A stretch of DNA of 64,000 nucleotides from Sipunculus nudus (lineage: Eukaryota; Annelida; Sipuncula; Golfingiida; Sipunculidae), in assembly GCA_026874595.1 (NCBI GenBank), contig CM049321.1:16938479-17002478 (forward strand). The letters are read 5' to 3'. Numbering within the stretch: position 1 is the first letter of the stretch; the number at the start of each line of letters is the position of its first letter. Position numbers and translations under genes: made by a program. The notes beneath the pieces were generated by a model, which worked only from the letters and a program-made list of their open reading frames with translations, ran no database searches and was not told where the DNA came from. Shown here in pieces: positions 47,367 through 60,130 of this stretch.

Positions 47367-47424
<58 letters not shown>
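47286..47424. repeat. Two (AT)n microsatellites beside the hammerhead motif
   Basis: AT runs at 47286-47319 and 47369-47424 are separated by about 50 bases of unique sequence. The nearer run begins nine bases from the hammerhead. Frames across it are simple-sequence peptides. Confidence 0.93.
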
Positions 47425-47426
<2 letters not shown>

Positions 47427-47599
47427 AACCAGGCCGTATTTGGTAAGCTTAACAGTACCAAACACAGTCCAAGTACCACTTCCTCCATGAGGACACAAAC
47501 TGGAGTACAAACTGACACTGTGGCCACACCGGGACCAATCTGTCATTTAATCATATCGAAACCTAAACAAGATGTATGCAATCCAAAAATGATTTTAGA

Positions 47600-47900
47600 G
47601 CTATACCCCTCCCCGGCCCATAACTGATCGGGAATTGGCTATGGGGTGTACGATCTTAGGAATAAGATCGAAGTCAACAATAATAATAATATGGTAATAA
47701 TAAATGTTCAGAAAGATAATATTGAACCAAAGTATGCAAAAAAACCAATCACTGACCTAAATTTGAATGAAATCGGATAATATTTAAGAAAGTTATCGCA
47801 CGGAAACGAAAACTGACGGACGGGCAGGCAGAGGGACATACAGATAGACAGACAAACCCAAATCAATGCCAAAGCGGATGATTAAAAAACAGACGCGGAT
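47600..47900. repeat. Dispersed repeat with hairpin, copy 2, and a GACGGAC-rich tail
   Basis: The first 80 bases match 19260-19345, including the hairpin GATCTT...AAGATC (47652-47669). After a degenerate AAT stretch comes ATCGGATAATATTTAAG, then ATCGCACGGAAACG and a run of GACGGACGGGCAGGCAG-type units (about 47815-47860). I infer this is the tail of an animal dispersed element. Confidence 0.55.
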
Positions 47901-50269
47901 GGCAATTCAACCCCCTTGACGGTCTTAAAAGAAACGGACGGACAAGTATTGGTCGAGATAACCGCCGACGTCATAAGCGTATGAGGTGAATATCACTTTA
48001 GAGTAGTTTAGACACGCTGTGTGATACATTTGCGATAAAACATGATTCCAAGAGGAATTGATTGTTTTTACAGACGCAGTAAATAGGCGGACAATAGTCT
48101 CCTAAATCTATATATACATAAATCAAGCAATGTTAGATTGGTAAAGTGTATTGGACGAAGATGAAGGCCTATAACACGGTCAGGAATGAAAGGCTTCAAT
48201 GTTCTATTTTAGAATCTCATTTTTTGATATATTGGTTGAAAGGACGGCAATTTTACGAGCATTTTGAAACATGAAAATATAATAAATCTGGGAGCACCTT
48301 TTTATAACCTCTACAGAAAAGGGCATTGTTAAGAGTAGTCATCAACGCGTCCATTTGCACCAAGAATTGAGGAGATTCATACTTTTACTGGTCACGTAAA
48401 TTCCTACATGGGCTTAGATACTCTGGGTATAACCATCAATATATTTGGTGGCGAGATTCCATTTCTGTGTGATTTTTACCTTATATTTGCATAGATTATT
48501 GAAATAGCATTAAGATAATGACTGATACAGTTTAGAAGCTCTGCTGAAGGGCTGTTTAAATCAGAATTCATTGCGTGTTAGTCTGCTTTGAGTGAGTCGC
48601 GCAGCTGCCTATAAAATCTATTAGCATTATATAAATCTCACTCAAACATTTTACCCATCGCGCTTCAACCGTCATTAAACCTTGATAATAATTGCTCTTC
48701 GCTATATTTAACGATTTTCTATGCATTTGTTGTATAGGTTTCTACGACCACTTTTATTTCATGCTTTTTATTTATTCCCTTAAAATCTCCACCAATCTGT
48801 TAAGAAGGTAATTAAATATTAAACGCCACATTATTGAAAAAAAAAATGAAAAAACTGTAAATATCAAGGTTTAGTTGTCTTTTAATAAGAAAATTATGTT
48901 TGTTAAAAAAGGTTATTCGCATATCAAATACTTTTAATGACTTTCGGACGTCAGTAATTTACGAGAGTGTACAACTGTCGGTTATTAAAGAACTTTTTAA
49001 CACATAAAAAGAAACTTTAAACTAATAAAATACAATTTTAAGTTAGGAATTACTTTTTTCAATCAAGGGGACAATATTTTAAATTGTAAAGTTAATTGTC
49101 AACGTTGTTTTCATTTCTATTGCCGGATAAGCAATGTCGGATAAGTATTGTCGAAAAAGTATTGTCGCATGATTATTTTCATAGAAATTCTATTTACAGA
49201 ACTTCATATCGCGCTGATTCTGGATTACCGGATCCCCATTAATACCAGGGTCTTTTTTTATTTATTTTTTTTTTGTTGGACATAACCGCCTGATTTTCTA
49301 AATGCTAGTTGAACTCAATATATGGGAATTCGCAGAATTCCATTCCAGTTTCGGACTACCGGACAGGGCAGTATCACACACATACTTTACTTTTTTTTCC
49401 TGGTGTCAACCTGGCCCGGTGACTTCTGCACTTGCGGGCCCTGGGTGTGTGATCGTCCCCATTGCTGGGTCATATCACCAAGGAAACTCCTAAATGCGAA
49501 CTCATTTGTAGGTGCAGCACGGTCGGTGGGCACTACCTTCCATCGCAGAGCGCTCATCTTGGTTAGGCCAACCGTGAGAAACTTCACCGAATCGACTGAA
49601 ATTCATACTGACGATCTCCCTTCTTTTAATCCTTTGCTCTAACCCTGAGCCACCTCTGGCTGCCCTGGCAGAGGCGCAATCTAATACCAGTAAATGATTT
49701 TCGACCTTGGATAGGATAAACATATTGCCGAATCTTACAATGATAAAAAATATTTTAAACATAACATAATATAGGGATACAGATTTCTTTCATTATTCAA
49801 TGTATCGTTCCTTTAGTGGTACCCTATCTGACCATAAATTTTTTTTTATAATAATTTTGTAATTCAAGTGCCAACAAACCTTCTAGCCATACAACTAAAT
49901 AACCAACCAACACAAAAAATAATACCTTCCGGCCGGTAAAGCCACCGCTAGTGGTATCAAGTGTACAGGCCCTTTATTTTTAATACATCTACCATTCTAA
50001 TTCCATCGTTTTGGTTCATAACAAGAAAGCAGTCAGAGACCACACATTTACCTCCACCCACATTCATAATTCTCGAGTTCCAGTAGTTCAGTAATAATCG
50101 GCAAATATAGCTCCATCAACATTCTGTATAACCGGGTGGCCAATATTACCAGGATTAAATATGGGGGTGTACTGTGTAAGCCCGTGATCTACAGAGATGT
50201 GGGCGAAATGTGTGTCACATCTCACCGAGGACAACTTGCAGAGTACCTCTATAGGCCAGAGCAAAGGTT
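47901..50269. other. Long non-coding stretch with a 14-bp triplicate
   Basis: CGGATAAGCAATGT, CGGATAAGTATTGT and CGAAAAAGTATTGT lie end to end at 49124-49165. Four frames overlap at 49302-49762 without a recognisable domain. Complemented, the sequence at about 49640-49660 reads GTGGCTCAGGGTTAGAGC, which resembles a tRNA A box, but no B box follows. Confidence 0.45.
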
Positions 50270-50270
50270 G

Positions 50271-50286
50271 CCCCCCCCCCCCCCCC
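50271..50286. repeat. C16 homopolymer run
   Basis: Sixteen C followed by an A-rich stretch. The glycine-rich frame on the minus strand starts in it and is spurious. Confidence 0.95.
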
Positions 50287-51690
50287 AATAAAAAATTAAA
50301 ATAAATGATTTCCGACGTCGGCCGCGATTAGCAAATTACCGATATTTTAGTGATAGGGAAGACTTTAAGCGAAAACATAATATGGTCATAAATATATCCT
50401 TAAAGTTTTCCACGCTTACACTCTTAAGCTTAGGAGTAAAACGTATACCGACGCATATTAATTCCTTTCACATTACTCGGGGTCAAAACAAAACCGCTGT
50501 TCCCTTTTTCCTTATAAGTCACGTGACGTCGCCATCATTTTCATCCAACGAGCGGCGCGATACATAAACTGGAAAACCAAAACCAGCTTCCTCTGTTAGA
50601 GATAAGACCCAAGACAAACAGGAATATTTGTATCAATGACATTTATAGATTTCTTTTCGGTAACGGAACAATGTAATGATAGCTGGTGCCCATGTCATGG
50701 CAAGATCAGATTATTTCGCGGTTTTTACACTGCGAGCCATTTAAAGACTAGCTCTACCAGATGAGCTGAGTGATTGTCATCTCGTTCAAGAAAATTAAGG
50801 AAACATAACCTGTTTCTAGATGAATATTATAGATGGTTATTACAGGTGGGACCCTTTCACAACAGGTCTTTGTTAACTGGATTTTGTGTCAATACGCCTT
50901 AATGCACCTCAAAACACATTCTTGTCAAAACCACCATAGGGGTTATTTTATAAAAATAAAATAGAAAAAGAGTAAAAGACCATTTTAAGAAGTATAAACA
51001 ATTTGTAAAAGTACGTATATTTAAGACTAAACTATTGTTCAAGAGGTATAGTTTGAAAATAAAACATATCATTTATGATTTTATTTAACGCACAACCTAC
51101 TAGATGGTTAAATACACATTTTGTAAATTGTTGTCCTAATTTCTGTAAAGACATTGTATGTCTTAAAGAGGCCTCTTCCGTTTAATTAAAGATGATATTT
51201 TGAACCTTTAAAAACAAATAGATCACAAAACGCCGATCCCACTGAACACAGGGTGTTCGTTTTGTTATTATCAATTTGTTTACAAAACGTTGGGCGACAA
51301 AATAACCCAACATCTTCATTAAGGACATCTTAACGCAAATACAATAATCTGAGTTTTGCAAAGTTTAGTTTAACCAACCACCTTAGGTTACACATTTCTT
51401 TCGTTTGTCTTTACTGCTGTGTTTACTAACAGCTTGTTGAAAATATTGGTATTTTCCTAAAAATTTGTTTTGATTTATATATACATTGTTGTTAGATATA
51501 TTAATAGAGCTGCAAAGGGCCTTTCCGGGGATATTTTCATTACAAAAATTGGTTGATAAGAAGTCAAAATACTAATTCATATTTAAGTTACCCCTATCCC
51601 CGAACTTTTCTAGCTCTAATGGTCAGGTGTCGGCTACAAAACAGCCAGTAGCACAAGATAGATACCACGATTTGACAGTACTACCCCCTT
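50287..51690. other. Non-coding stretch, nothing recognised
   Basis: There is no credible gene, tandem repeat or element boundary. Confidence 0.45.
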
Positions 51691-51908
51691 TGATAAAAAT
51701 TTCATATGATCCGGGGAAAGAATGAAAATAACATATATTTTTGCTAAACAGGTAAAAGCAAAACATAACAAAGGAAATCTTATCCAAATTGTATTAATTA
51801 TCTTCTTTGAAGGTGAAAATCAAAATAAAACTATTTGATGCGGGGGGGGGGGGGGGGTTGATTCACGCGGGCGATGCCTGAGAACCATGCCTTTTAATTT
51901 TTATGGCC
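51691..51908 (-). mobile_element. GGCC-family element, copy 4 (truncated), with a G16 run
   Basis: It is in the same orientation as copy 3 but lacks about the first 80 bases. It ends GAGAACCATGCC...ATGGCC. A G16 run (51842-51857) has grown at the spot where copy 3 reads GATGCGGGTGG and copy 1 has a complementary C5. Confidence 0.8.
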
Positions 51909-53189
51909 TAAAATATGTCTCAAATGGTTCAAGTAGGTATAAATATACAAATAAAACCGGAAGACCAGTTTCTGTCTCACCTATCTGGTCAGACATGTAA
52001 ACTGAAATTTCTTACACTAAATGCTTGTTCAAACTGAAAGCAATAAGCGCTTAACAACAATTGCAGCCTTTCCTAAAGCAGATCCACATCAACAATAACA
52101 GACCTCGTGGATAATCCGCAACATTTGGTACATATTTTTTGGTACAGTAGAGTTTCACTTCTCATAACAGGCGGGGCCAATCGCCCGGCTTTACATCCTA
52201 TTCTCAACCCCTTATCACAGCAGCCGGTGGTTTGCAGATGCTATTAATTGTAATACTGGATTCTAAAAATGTCACCTACGGTGGAACTCTTACAGCCATA
52301 TTCCCAAGCATAAACCAGATAAATCTGTAGCACTCTAACTATAAAGTATGCATATGCCGTGTCGTTACCAGATGATATCGTTTATCAGCGTGAATAATAG
52401 AGGCGCCAACTATTGAGTAGTGCCACTAGAAAAGCCGACAGCATTCACTGAAGAAGTAATAGGAGTAGATCTGCTGTTACAGCAACGATAGCTCTGCAAT
52501 ATATTTATCATTATATTATTTTAACTAGCGGCAGGTCAATATTTTTTACTTGCGCTCTATGACATTTGTTTTTTTTAGCCCCGTAAGCAGGGCGTAAATT
52601 GGAGAAATAAACCCATCAAAGCGTGGCGATGCGACACAAAAGATCTCGAAGGACAGACCCTATCTGCGCAGACAGTTTGGTGGCAAGCAGACGTGTATCG
52701 GCGAAATCTCAAGCGGAATAAGGCTTTATTTGGACCACCTCAAATAATTGGAATTCATATAAAGATGGAAATAAAGTATAACCACAGACTTAAATGAACA
52801 TATATATATTTATATATATATATATATATAAAAATATAAACAAATATATACAAATATATAATGAGATATCACTATTCCTATGTTTTCCTTTATACTGCTA
52901 CAGCAGGTGTTATCTGCTTAAAGGTCATGTTTGTTTCACCTAAATTCGTCTTCTGGCCAGAGACTTAATAAGCTTAAGGCGACATTTTGACATCAGCGGG
53001 AGCAAAAGGTTAGGTATATAGATATCCTTTGTGTTTGGAAAATGACCTTAAAAAATAAAAGTCTGGTTTCCTTTAGGAACCCTTGGGCAAAATAATATGA
53101 TAGGATTAAATTATTTCAGCGGAAATGATTAAAAAGTATAACATGCCTGCAACCATTCGCCATGATGAAGACAAAGATACAGAAGCTTT
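51909..53189. other. Non-coding stretch with an (AT)n tract
   Basis: A (TA)n tract interrupted once lies at about 52800-52830. Otherwise nothing was recognised. Confidence 0.45.
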
Positions 53190-53387
53190 GTGATTGCGGA
53201 CGAGTTTCTAGACTTCTGTATGCAGACAGAGAGTAACATCACAGCCGTACCCACTGATGTGGAAGCGAATGTGGGCTACAAAAGACCCGAAGACCTCGCG
53301 GCGTGCAGAAATCTACGTTTGTCGGGAAGTCGGCTGAAAGATAAGAGCGCTGGTTTTGCAGGGGTGGTAGAATGCCTTTTGGTTTAG
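53166..53387 (+). other. Open frame of unknown nature (possible exon, unproven)
   Basis: A frame of about 70 codons with balanced composition runs from after a stop at 53166 to 53387. It lacks an upstream ATG near its start and has no domain that I recognise. A TTTTGCAGGGGT near 53353 could be a splice junction. I list it only because its composition differs from the low-complexity frames around it. Confidence 0.12.
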
Positions 53388-53451
53388 GTATTGGACTGAA
53401 ATATTGGATCCTGACAAGAAAATGCCAAAGATCGCTTTGGCGGAATGTCAT

Positions 53452-56400
53452 TCGCTTTCATATTTCATACTTGTAAATGAAGACCAGGCTTTGGTAATGT
53501 TGCTATGACACTAATACCGTAAAATAATTCTTTAAAAAATGGCAAATGGAATAAATGCTGTTGACCTTATACAACAATAAAGAAATGAAGTACTTTTTTG
53601 TTTTTGTTTTCTAGAAAAGCCGGTATGTTCCGTATATTGTTAATAAATTCGCCTTCTCGAACCATCTTCTTCTTCCGAGAGTCTGTAAAATAACACATTT
53701 GCTGTATCGCCTAATGGTAAATATTAAATTATTTTATCTCTAAGGTAACATTTATATATGAAGTATGCTGGTGGTCTTTGTTATTCTGATTTTCAAATGT
53801 ACCCGTCTATTTGCTTTGATTCCATGTCGATAAATTATACCGAGAAACCCAACTTCACGGACATATTCACATATCAGTAATGTTTAATATATATTTAGTA
53901 AAGTATATCCCTCCGAAATATATTATGGTGTCTGCCAATATTCTTTTATGAAACTGTTTGCTTACTCATATACAATAGTGCGAATAGTGCGAAATCAATG
54001 GCGCAAAACTTAAGTCTAGCTCGCACGCCACCTGTTAGCCCTAGCTCTCAGGCATCTTGGACCACGCCCTAATTCTTAAAATTTAGTAGGATGAATACAT
54101 GTGGTTGTACAAACTGAAGCGTAAATCCTATCTCTGGCGTCGGTGCCCTCATTTCCGGTCCCGTGCCAAATTCGCAAAGAACCAAACTATTCAATATATT
54201 TATATAAGGTGCGAAATTCGAAAATCATGTCGAGAAATTTACCAAATATCATTACTAAAAAGAGCGGACCTTAAATTTGTTATTATAAATTAAACCAAAA
54301 CATAACAAAATTATTTATAAAAATAAATATTGTAAATAGTACGGCATATACAGTATTAAAGTTTAGTAAGTACATTGTAGGGTTTTTCACTATCCCTTTT
54401 TTCTATATTTCCTGGTTATACCAACGAAGACGTTTTCTGAGAATGCATGACGTCACTGAACAACAGCCAGTCATCCATACGCAATTGTGCAATCGATTGT
54501 TACGGCTCCATAACCTCAAGGGCAATATTAAGTGCTTTCCCAACAAACGTCTACTTTGATGACGGCAACCTATAAGCCACAAAAACACAATTTGCCCGCC
54601 CTGGCAGGATTCGAAAGTCAAATTTAGACCAGGCAGCACGCTTGGCTGAACATCGTCTTAATTGACTTCACAGGTGCACGTTTATTTCCGGGTGACATTT
54701 ATTTCTGTGCCTCGAAGACGACATTAAAACAATAAATACAAGGTCCTACCAATGAAAGCAATATCGCCCAAGTAACGAATTAAACGTATCCCGAGGTACA
54801 AATTGGTATAACAAAAATATAACTCTTATGAAAATATATGAATTCCTCAATAAATAAAAATCACAGATGACTCATGTTTAGACTAGCTTTGATAAATATG
54901 TTGTCAACAAACGCTCGGTTAACTGTCCCGTTATTCTTCCGGAAATTAATCTTGTATGAGAGCTGTTTCCACGCCTTCACGCGACCCTGCAGGCTGTTAT
55001 TGTATGCTACGTTTGAGGCGTCGCTAGTCCAGTCATGGGTAAATTGATGTAACACACGTTAAAGAAATGTTGACAGATTTACCTTATGCGAGAGGTTACG
55101 TCTGTTACTATTCCTTGCCAAGAAAGCCGTCACTGTTCAGGAAAACAAGAAAACATGCAAAGCAATCCGGAAGGAACCTTGCCTTTAAAGACCTTTTAAA
55201 AATTTAAAAAATTTTAAATAATATCTCTTTTGTCGAAATAATGAACCCGAACACATAGTGTCTCTTCTCGCCAACAGATGCCGCCAATCTAGTGAAAGCG
55301 GTAGTATTTTTTAAATTTTTCCTTAGCTTACTATCCGTTTACTTTTTGACACATTATATATTTCAACTTTTGTAAATGTCAAGTGAGAGCAAAGGTATGA
55401 GTTTCTAAACGTTTTCAACTGGGTTAAGTTAGTGATTTTTATAAGTTTATTGCATAATAGTTAGTTCTAGACCGGTGCTATCGCCTATTTTTACCTGTTC
55501 TATTTCTCACTGTTTTTCAGATTGTCGTATTTTGTCAATGTAGTCAGTCTCTAGCGCGGTTTCTTCTAGTGTCCTTTAATACGGGTTGTTTATTGATAAC
55601 AAATTGTTTACTTAGTTGCTGAAGACGGCGGTGTTTTCACGCATATTTTTGACAACCCCTCCCTAGCCCCACATTAGGTCATACTCTCATGCTGGTTAGT
55701 TGAGCGTCATGACATACAGGTCTCTTTTTTATTTTAAGGGTCAGAGCGGTTCTTGGCTTAGCTTATTCAAATTGGAAACATGCAATCGCACATTATTATG
55801 TAAACGTATTTTTTGTCTAGAGATTAATATTTGCCCTCAAGAGCGGATCCAGAGAACTGAAGGATTCACATTTACGCCGAGGGATAATATAATATTATTA
55901 ACCGAAGGCTTATACGAAGGCAGTACACAACTAAGCGGTTCATAATATTTTTTATAAAACAAACACGCATTGTTATTAACACAACCAAGCGTGTACAGTC
56001 ACTCTTTTAATCACTCAAGTACTCAAATAGAACAAACGCGCCGGAAACTTCACACATTCAGAGTTCTAGTTTTTTGTCACTTCCATTCTTATGGGGCGCG
56101 TCACAAAGCATAGTCACGTCACAAATCACGTGACGCTTGTCGATTTCATACAGGGGCGTTGCGTCACTGAATACACTGAGACCGAGCTGATATAAGCTCA
56201 CTGTATTAAATCAAATATATTTCATATCGCCCATTGATATAAACCTATGAGGAAGTTTCGAGTGATATGCGCTTGGCCCTCTGTATCTTTGTCATAACAT
56301 CCGTGGACGGTTAATGATATCCTAAGAAACGAGGGATTGGGTTGGGTATCCTTAAAAAATGGAGGAAAGCATTGCTTACGTTAACTGCTGACCACAAAGC

Positions 56401-56640
56401 CCCCTCCCCCCCACACACACACCCATAGATCTTCCCCTTGTGTTCCCCTTCCTTCAAGGTCAATAGCAGTCCGTACAAAATCTAGCTTTAAAGCATTTTC
56501 ATAGGCTGACCGTGGAATTAATAGTAATTTACAGTATTTGATGATTTATGCCAAGAAAAATGTTGAGGTTCATGTTTTTTTATCATAAAACCAATTTATA
56601 ACACACACTTTTTCTTCACCGTGTGAGAGAGAGGAATGGT
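53452..56640. other. Long non-coding stretch, nothing firm
   Basis: The minus-strand sequence at about 54595-54640 contains TTTCGAATCCTGCCAGG and looks like an eroded tRNA-type B box. GAGCGGATCCAG at 55842-55853 matches an end of the foldback element at 24676. A CpG-containing CACGTGACG patch lies near 56125. No gene is supported. Confidence 0.4.
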
Positions 56641-56660
56641 GGGGGGGGGGGGGGGGGGGG
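56641..56660. repeat. G20 homopolymer run
   Basis: The longest of the 14 G/C runs in the window. Confidence 0.95.
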
Positions 56661-57141
56661 ATACATACACGTTCGCTGAACACAAAAGGTAAACTTTGGA
56701 CTCCATCACAGGATTTTTCTGATTGAACGGACACCGGACACAAATCTCAATTAATCAATTGTTCAAACAGTTTTACTGCTGCATTTTTTCGTGCATTTCT
56801 TGATTTAAAACTAATAATTGGTACGGATCCAAAATTGATAGAACCCTTGCCGCGAATTTATTGGAAAACAAATACGATTAAACCGGATTGTCTGGAGCCT
56901 ATGTGAACTGGCCAGCATTAATTTGATTTTCTTCAAAATGCATCGGCAAAATGTGTTTTTTTTATATTTAATTAGATACAAGCACCTGGGCATGAATGGA
57001 TAGCAATTGGAGGTTAGAATGACACCATAAATAGATCAAGGTCTTCGGTCACAGGGAGTACCTTAAGGGTTTCAGCTGTTTTCATTTAAAAGATTGCTGG
57101 AGGATAATATTAGATACTGCCATGAGATTTAGGAGACTGGG

Positions 57142-57330
57142 TTCGCTCTCTCTGTCTCTCTGTCTGTCTGTCTGTCTGCCTTTCTTCTTAGTCTGTCCCT
57201 CTCCCTCCCTCTCTCTCTCTCTCTCTCTGACTCTCTTTCTGTCTGTCTGACTGTCTGTCTGTCTCTTTGCCTGCCTGTCTGCCTCTCTCTTTCTCTCTCT
57301 CTTTCTTTCTCTCCCTGTCTGCCTCCCATA
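57142..57330. repeat. Polypyrimidine tract of CTGT and CT repeats
   Basis: Nearly 190 bases of mixed (CTGT)n, (CT)n and (TTTC)n units, almost free of A. Two minus-strand frames rich in R, E, D and Q are its translation and are not genes. Confidence 0.93.
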
Positions 57331-58864
57331 CACACACAGAATTCCGACTTTTCGCTTAAAATTTCGGATCTCCGACTATGTGATAATTTTTTTCCAGGTG
57401 GTTATGGATGTATCCTTTTATGGTACACATCGATTTAATGGGTTAAAAAAAAAAACTACCGAGTATATACTTAATATATACGTTCTTTGAACTTTACAAA
57501 CGCAGGGAAATAAAACAAGCCGTACTTACGTGAGATTAACTTTCGACTCCTAGAAATGCACCTACTAATAGATGTGGAACATATTCCTTCACACATATTA
57601 AAAAAATACACACCTTTTCCTTTAAAAAAAACATATCGATAATCATAATTAAAGAACCACACATTGTGCCAATTTCAATCTATGCAATACAAGGTTACTT
57701 TTTCAATGGACTGCAATTAGTTAATTTTGAACTTTTTTGGTTGAGATTTCTAATGCTAAATCAAGCTCATTGATCACTTCGAAAATATGCAACATGTTAG
57801 TTATCATATTTAATTGTTACCTAAGTCATGTAAATGATAATACTTTTCATAAAAAAAATTATATTGCTTTAAATAACACATTCTCTGTTAAAATTAGATT
57901 GACTCCCTTCTCTTTTTTTTTTACTAAAATCAGTCATCAGAGCATCAGTCTAGAGTTGGAGCTAAAGTGTTGTCTTGGTGAAAAAAATAGCAGATGATAT
58001 GTAAAACGAAAATTGATGAGTCACAGGATGTGCTTAGTCAGCGTGGATGATCAATTGCAGCCGACCATTCTGAATTCAGGCCTTTGGTGGTCATTATACG
58101 AATTACTTCGACCACATTTTTTGAGTTGAAAATGAAATTCATCACATTATCTCGGAGGGGTATAACCTTAAAATATTACATACGATGGCATCAAAAGTAA
58201 AACTGTCGAAGAAAAAATTGTGTCTGAATCTTATTTTTTTGTGAAAAAATTGATTACCAGATGGCTCTTGAAGCTCCTGGTACCCCCTGCGTTTGAACGT
58301 GCTGGTTCCGCACCCATCGGTACGTTTGAGGGCTGCCCTGCTTAAATGGAACCGACATTATTACTTCTCAGCCAAGATCTGTTCGTAGCTGCATTATACA
58401 CAAGTGTTCTAATGACGCGATATCTTTAATAATTCATCAGGTAAAAACACTAAAAATAAAGCTTTGAACTGCCTGGAACAATTATGGTATATTGGATCGT
58501 CTGGCCCTTGTTCAATTCGTCTGGCGTCTAGCCTATGGTTAGGGATGGAATTAAAACCAAAGTGACATGATCTTATGTAGAGATAATTTATTGCTTTTCA
58601 TTAAGTCAGCAGAGCTTCTGGATCAGTATGATATACACATCTGCAAAAAGGACTGGTAATTTCACGTATGAATAGTGTCTGGTTATGCAATATAGATCAA
58701 TTTCATTTGCAGAGAGGTCTTTCTTGAAGCGGGACAGTGTCTTCCGGTCGACCGATAGACCAGGGGTATCATGTATGCCTACAGACGAACTACTGATAAT
58801 GTGCCTGTGTGTAGGTTAGCGTTCAGTTCCCATTGCTATTGCAAGGCTCAAGTAGACTGCAGTA

Positions 58865-58867
<3 letters not shown>
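57331..58867. other. Non-coding stretch, nothing recognised
   Basis: AT-rich, with no element boundary or credible gene. Confidence 0.45.

Positions 58868-58911
<44 letters not shown>
58868..58911. repeat. (AT)n microsatellite
   Basis: About 22 AT units. The flanks hold no recognised element. Confidence 0.95.
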
Positions 58912-58913
<2 letters not shown>

Positions 58914-59874
58914 TTAAAAAATAGTGTACAGGCAATTATTTATACAAAATATTTATACAGGGTAACCAATGATAAAAACTGTTCTTACAAAGGGCCCTGT
59001 CATTATGAAATAAAATATTGCATTACAAAGAATGGTAAAGCATACAATAAATACAAGAACATGCATATTATACATATTACATATCAGATAATAATCATAG
59101 CATATACACTATAATGCACTAGCCCCTGTCGCAAGAAAACATTAAGACATTGATAACAACTTAGACATTAAAAGAAATGTTTGTACCTTCCTTGGCAAGA
59201 CCATGATGGTAGTTTCAACAAGGTAAGCAATACATTTGGCAGGTGTTAGTCTATGAAAAAAGTCATTAACATATAAAAAAAGATAATATGGCAGTGAAGT
59301 GTACCTTGGGCACACATATATATAATCGTATGAGCCTTTGGAATGTTATCGTTGCATCGCCGAATTTGATGATGATCATTTAGATAAGCATAAAACCAAG
59401 CTACCCTGAGTAAAGAGTGATTAATTGTATAAAAATATGTTAGATTTAGATAGCAATCAATCCATGTGTATAAATATCATTAGTGAAGGAGTAAAGGGCA
59501 CTTTAAATAAATCTGTCAGGTAAACACCCATGCTGATAACACGGAATTAGTTCGTAGTTGTCCATAAATTTCAAAATTTTAATTTCAATTAATTTTCAAG
59601 AAAATTATTTTTTAATATGAGTCAGACATTAGGAAAAGGGACTACGTGATAAGATGTTAGCAATAGCATGATGTCATTTTGTTTAATATCCTGTGTCTGC
59701 CACACCTATAGGTCCTTGGTGTATATTCAACCCAATTGTTGAGTCGTTTAACCGAGCAAATCACCAAATGACGCACTCATTTGTGAGTGTTAGAGCCTTA
59801 CCTTTACGTTTGCAAAGCGCTCAAGGTGGGTTGATACCGACGTCACCCGCTATTGTATATACGCGAAAAAACAT
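58912..59874. other. Non-coding stretch, nothing recognised
   Basis: AT-rich without identifiable features. The frame at 59693-59890 has no domain. Confidence 0.45.
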
Positions 59875-60130
59875 CAGAACCCCCCTTTGATGGTCGGGTC
59901 GGGTGGGTGCCCCGGCAACGTGACCTGTGGCAATTGCCGAGCGGTCAGCCTCTCCGGCCCCCTTGGTCGGTTTTCGGCCTAAATAAAAACACCGGGCGTG
60001 TTACACGAAATATATCTTCTCGGTCCGGAAGATAACGGACCAACGCACCGTCCGGAGAGGATTTACGCTAAAGGAGGATCGCCGCGGCCCGGGGAGGGCC
60101 GGCGGAACGTCCGAGGTGCAGGTCTTCTAT
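59875..60130. other. GC- and CpG-rich block of unknown nature
   Basis: Compositionally the block stands out from its AT-rich surroundings, with GGTCGGGTCGGGTGGGTGCC near 59893 and CCGCGGCCCGGGGAGGGCCG near 60083. CCGG-containing inverted words (GGTCCGG and CCGTCCGG near 60020-60055) could form stems. It does not match 5S, 18S or 28S rRNA signatures that I know. It could be a CpG island, a structured RNA or part of a GC-rich element. Confidence 0.4.

Noticed and set aside
49322-49642. 106-codon frame and its overlapping neighbours
   Set aside because: Four frames overlap on both strands with no recognisable domain. The A-box-like word nearby lacks a B box, so no SINE is called either.
52446-52452. 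CTGAAGA as a hammerhead core on the plus strand
   Set aside because: No GAAA follows at usable distance and stem I cannot close.
57142-57330. R/E/D/Q-rich frames as a coding low-complexity protein
   Set aside because: They translate a polypyrimidine simple repeat.
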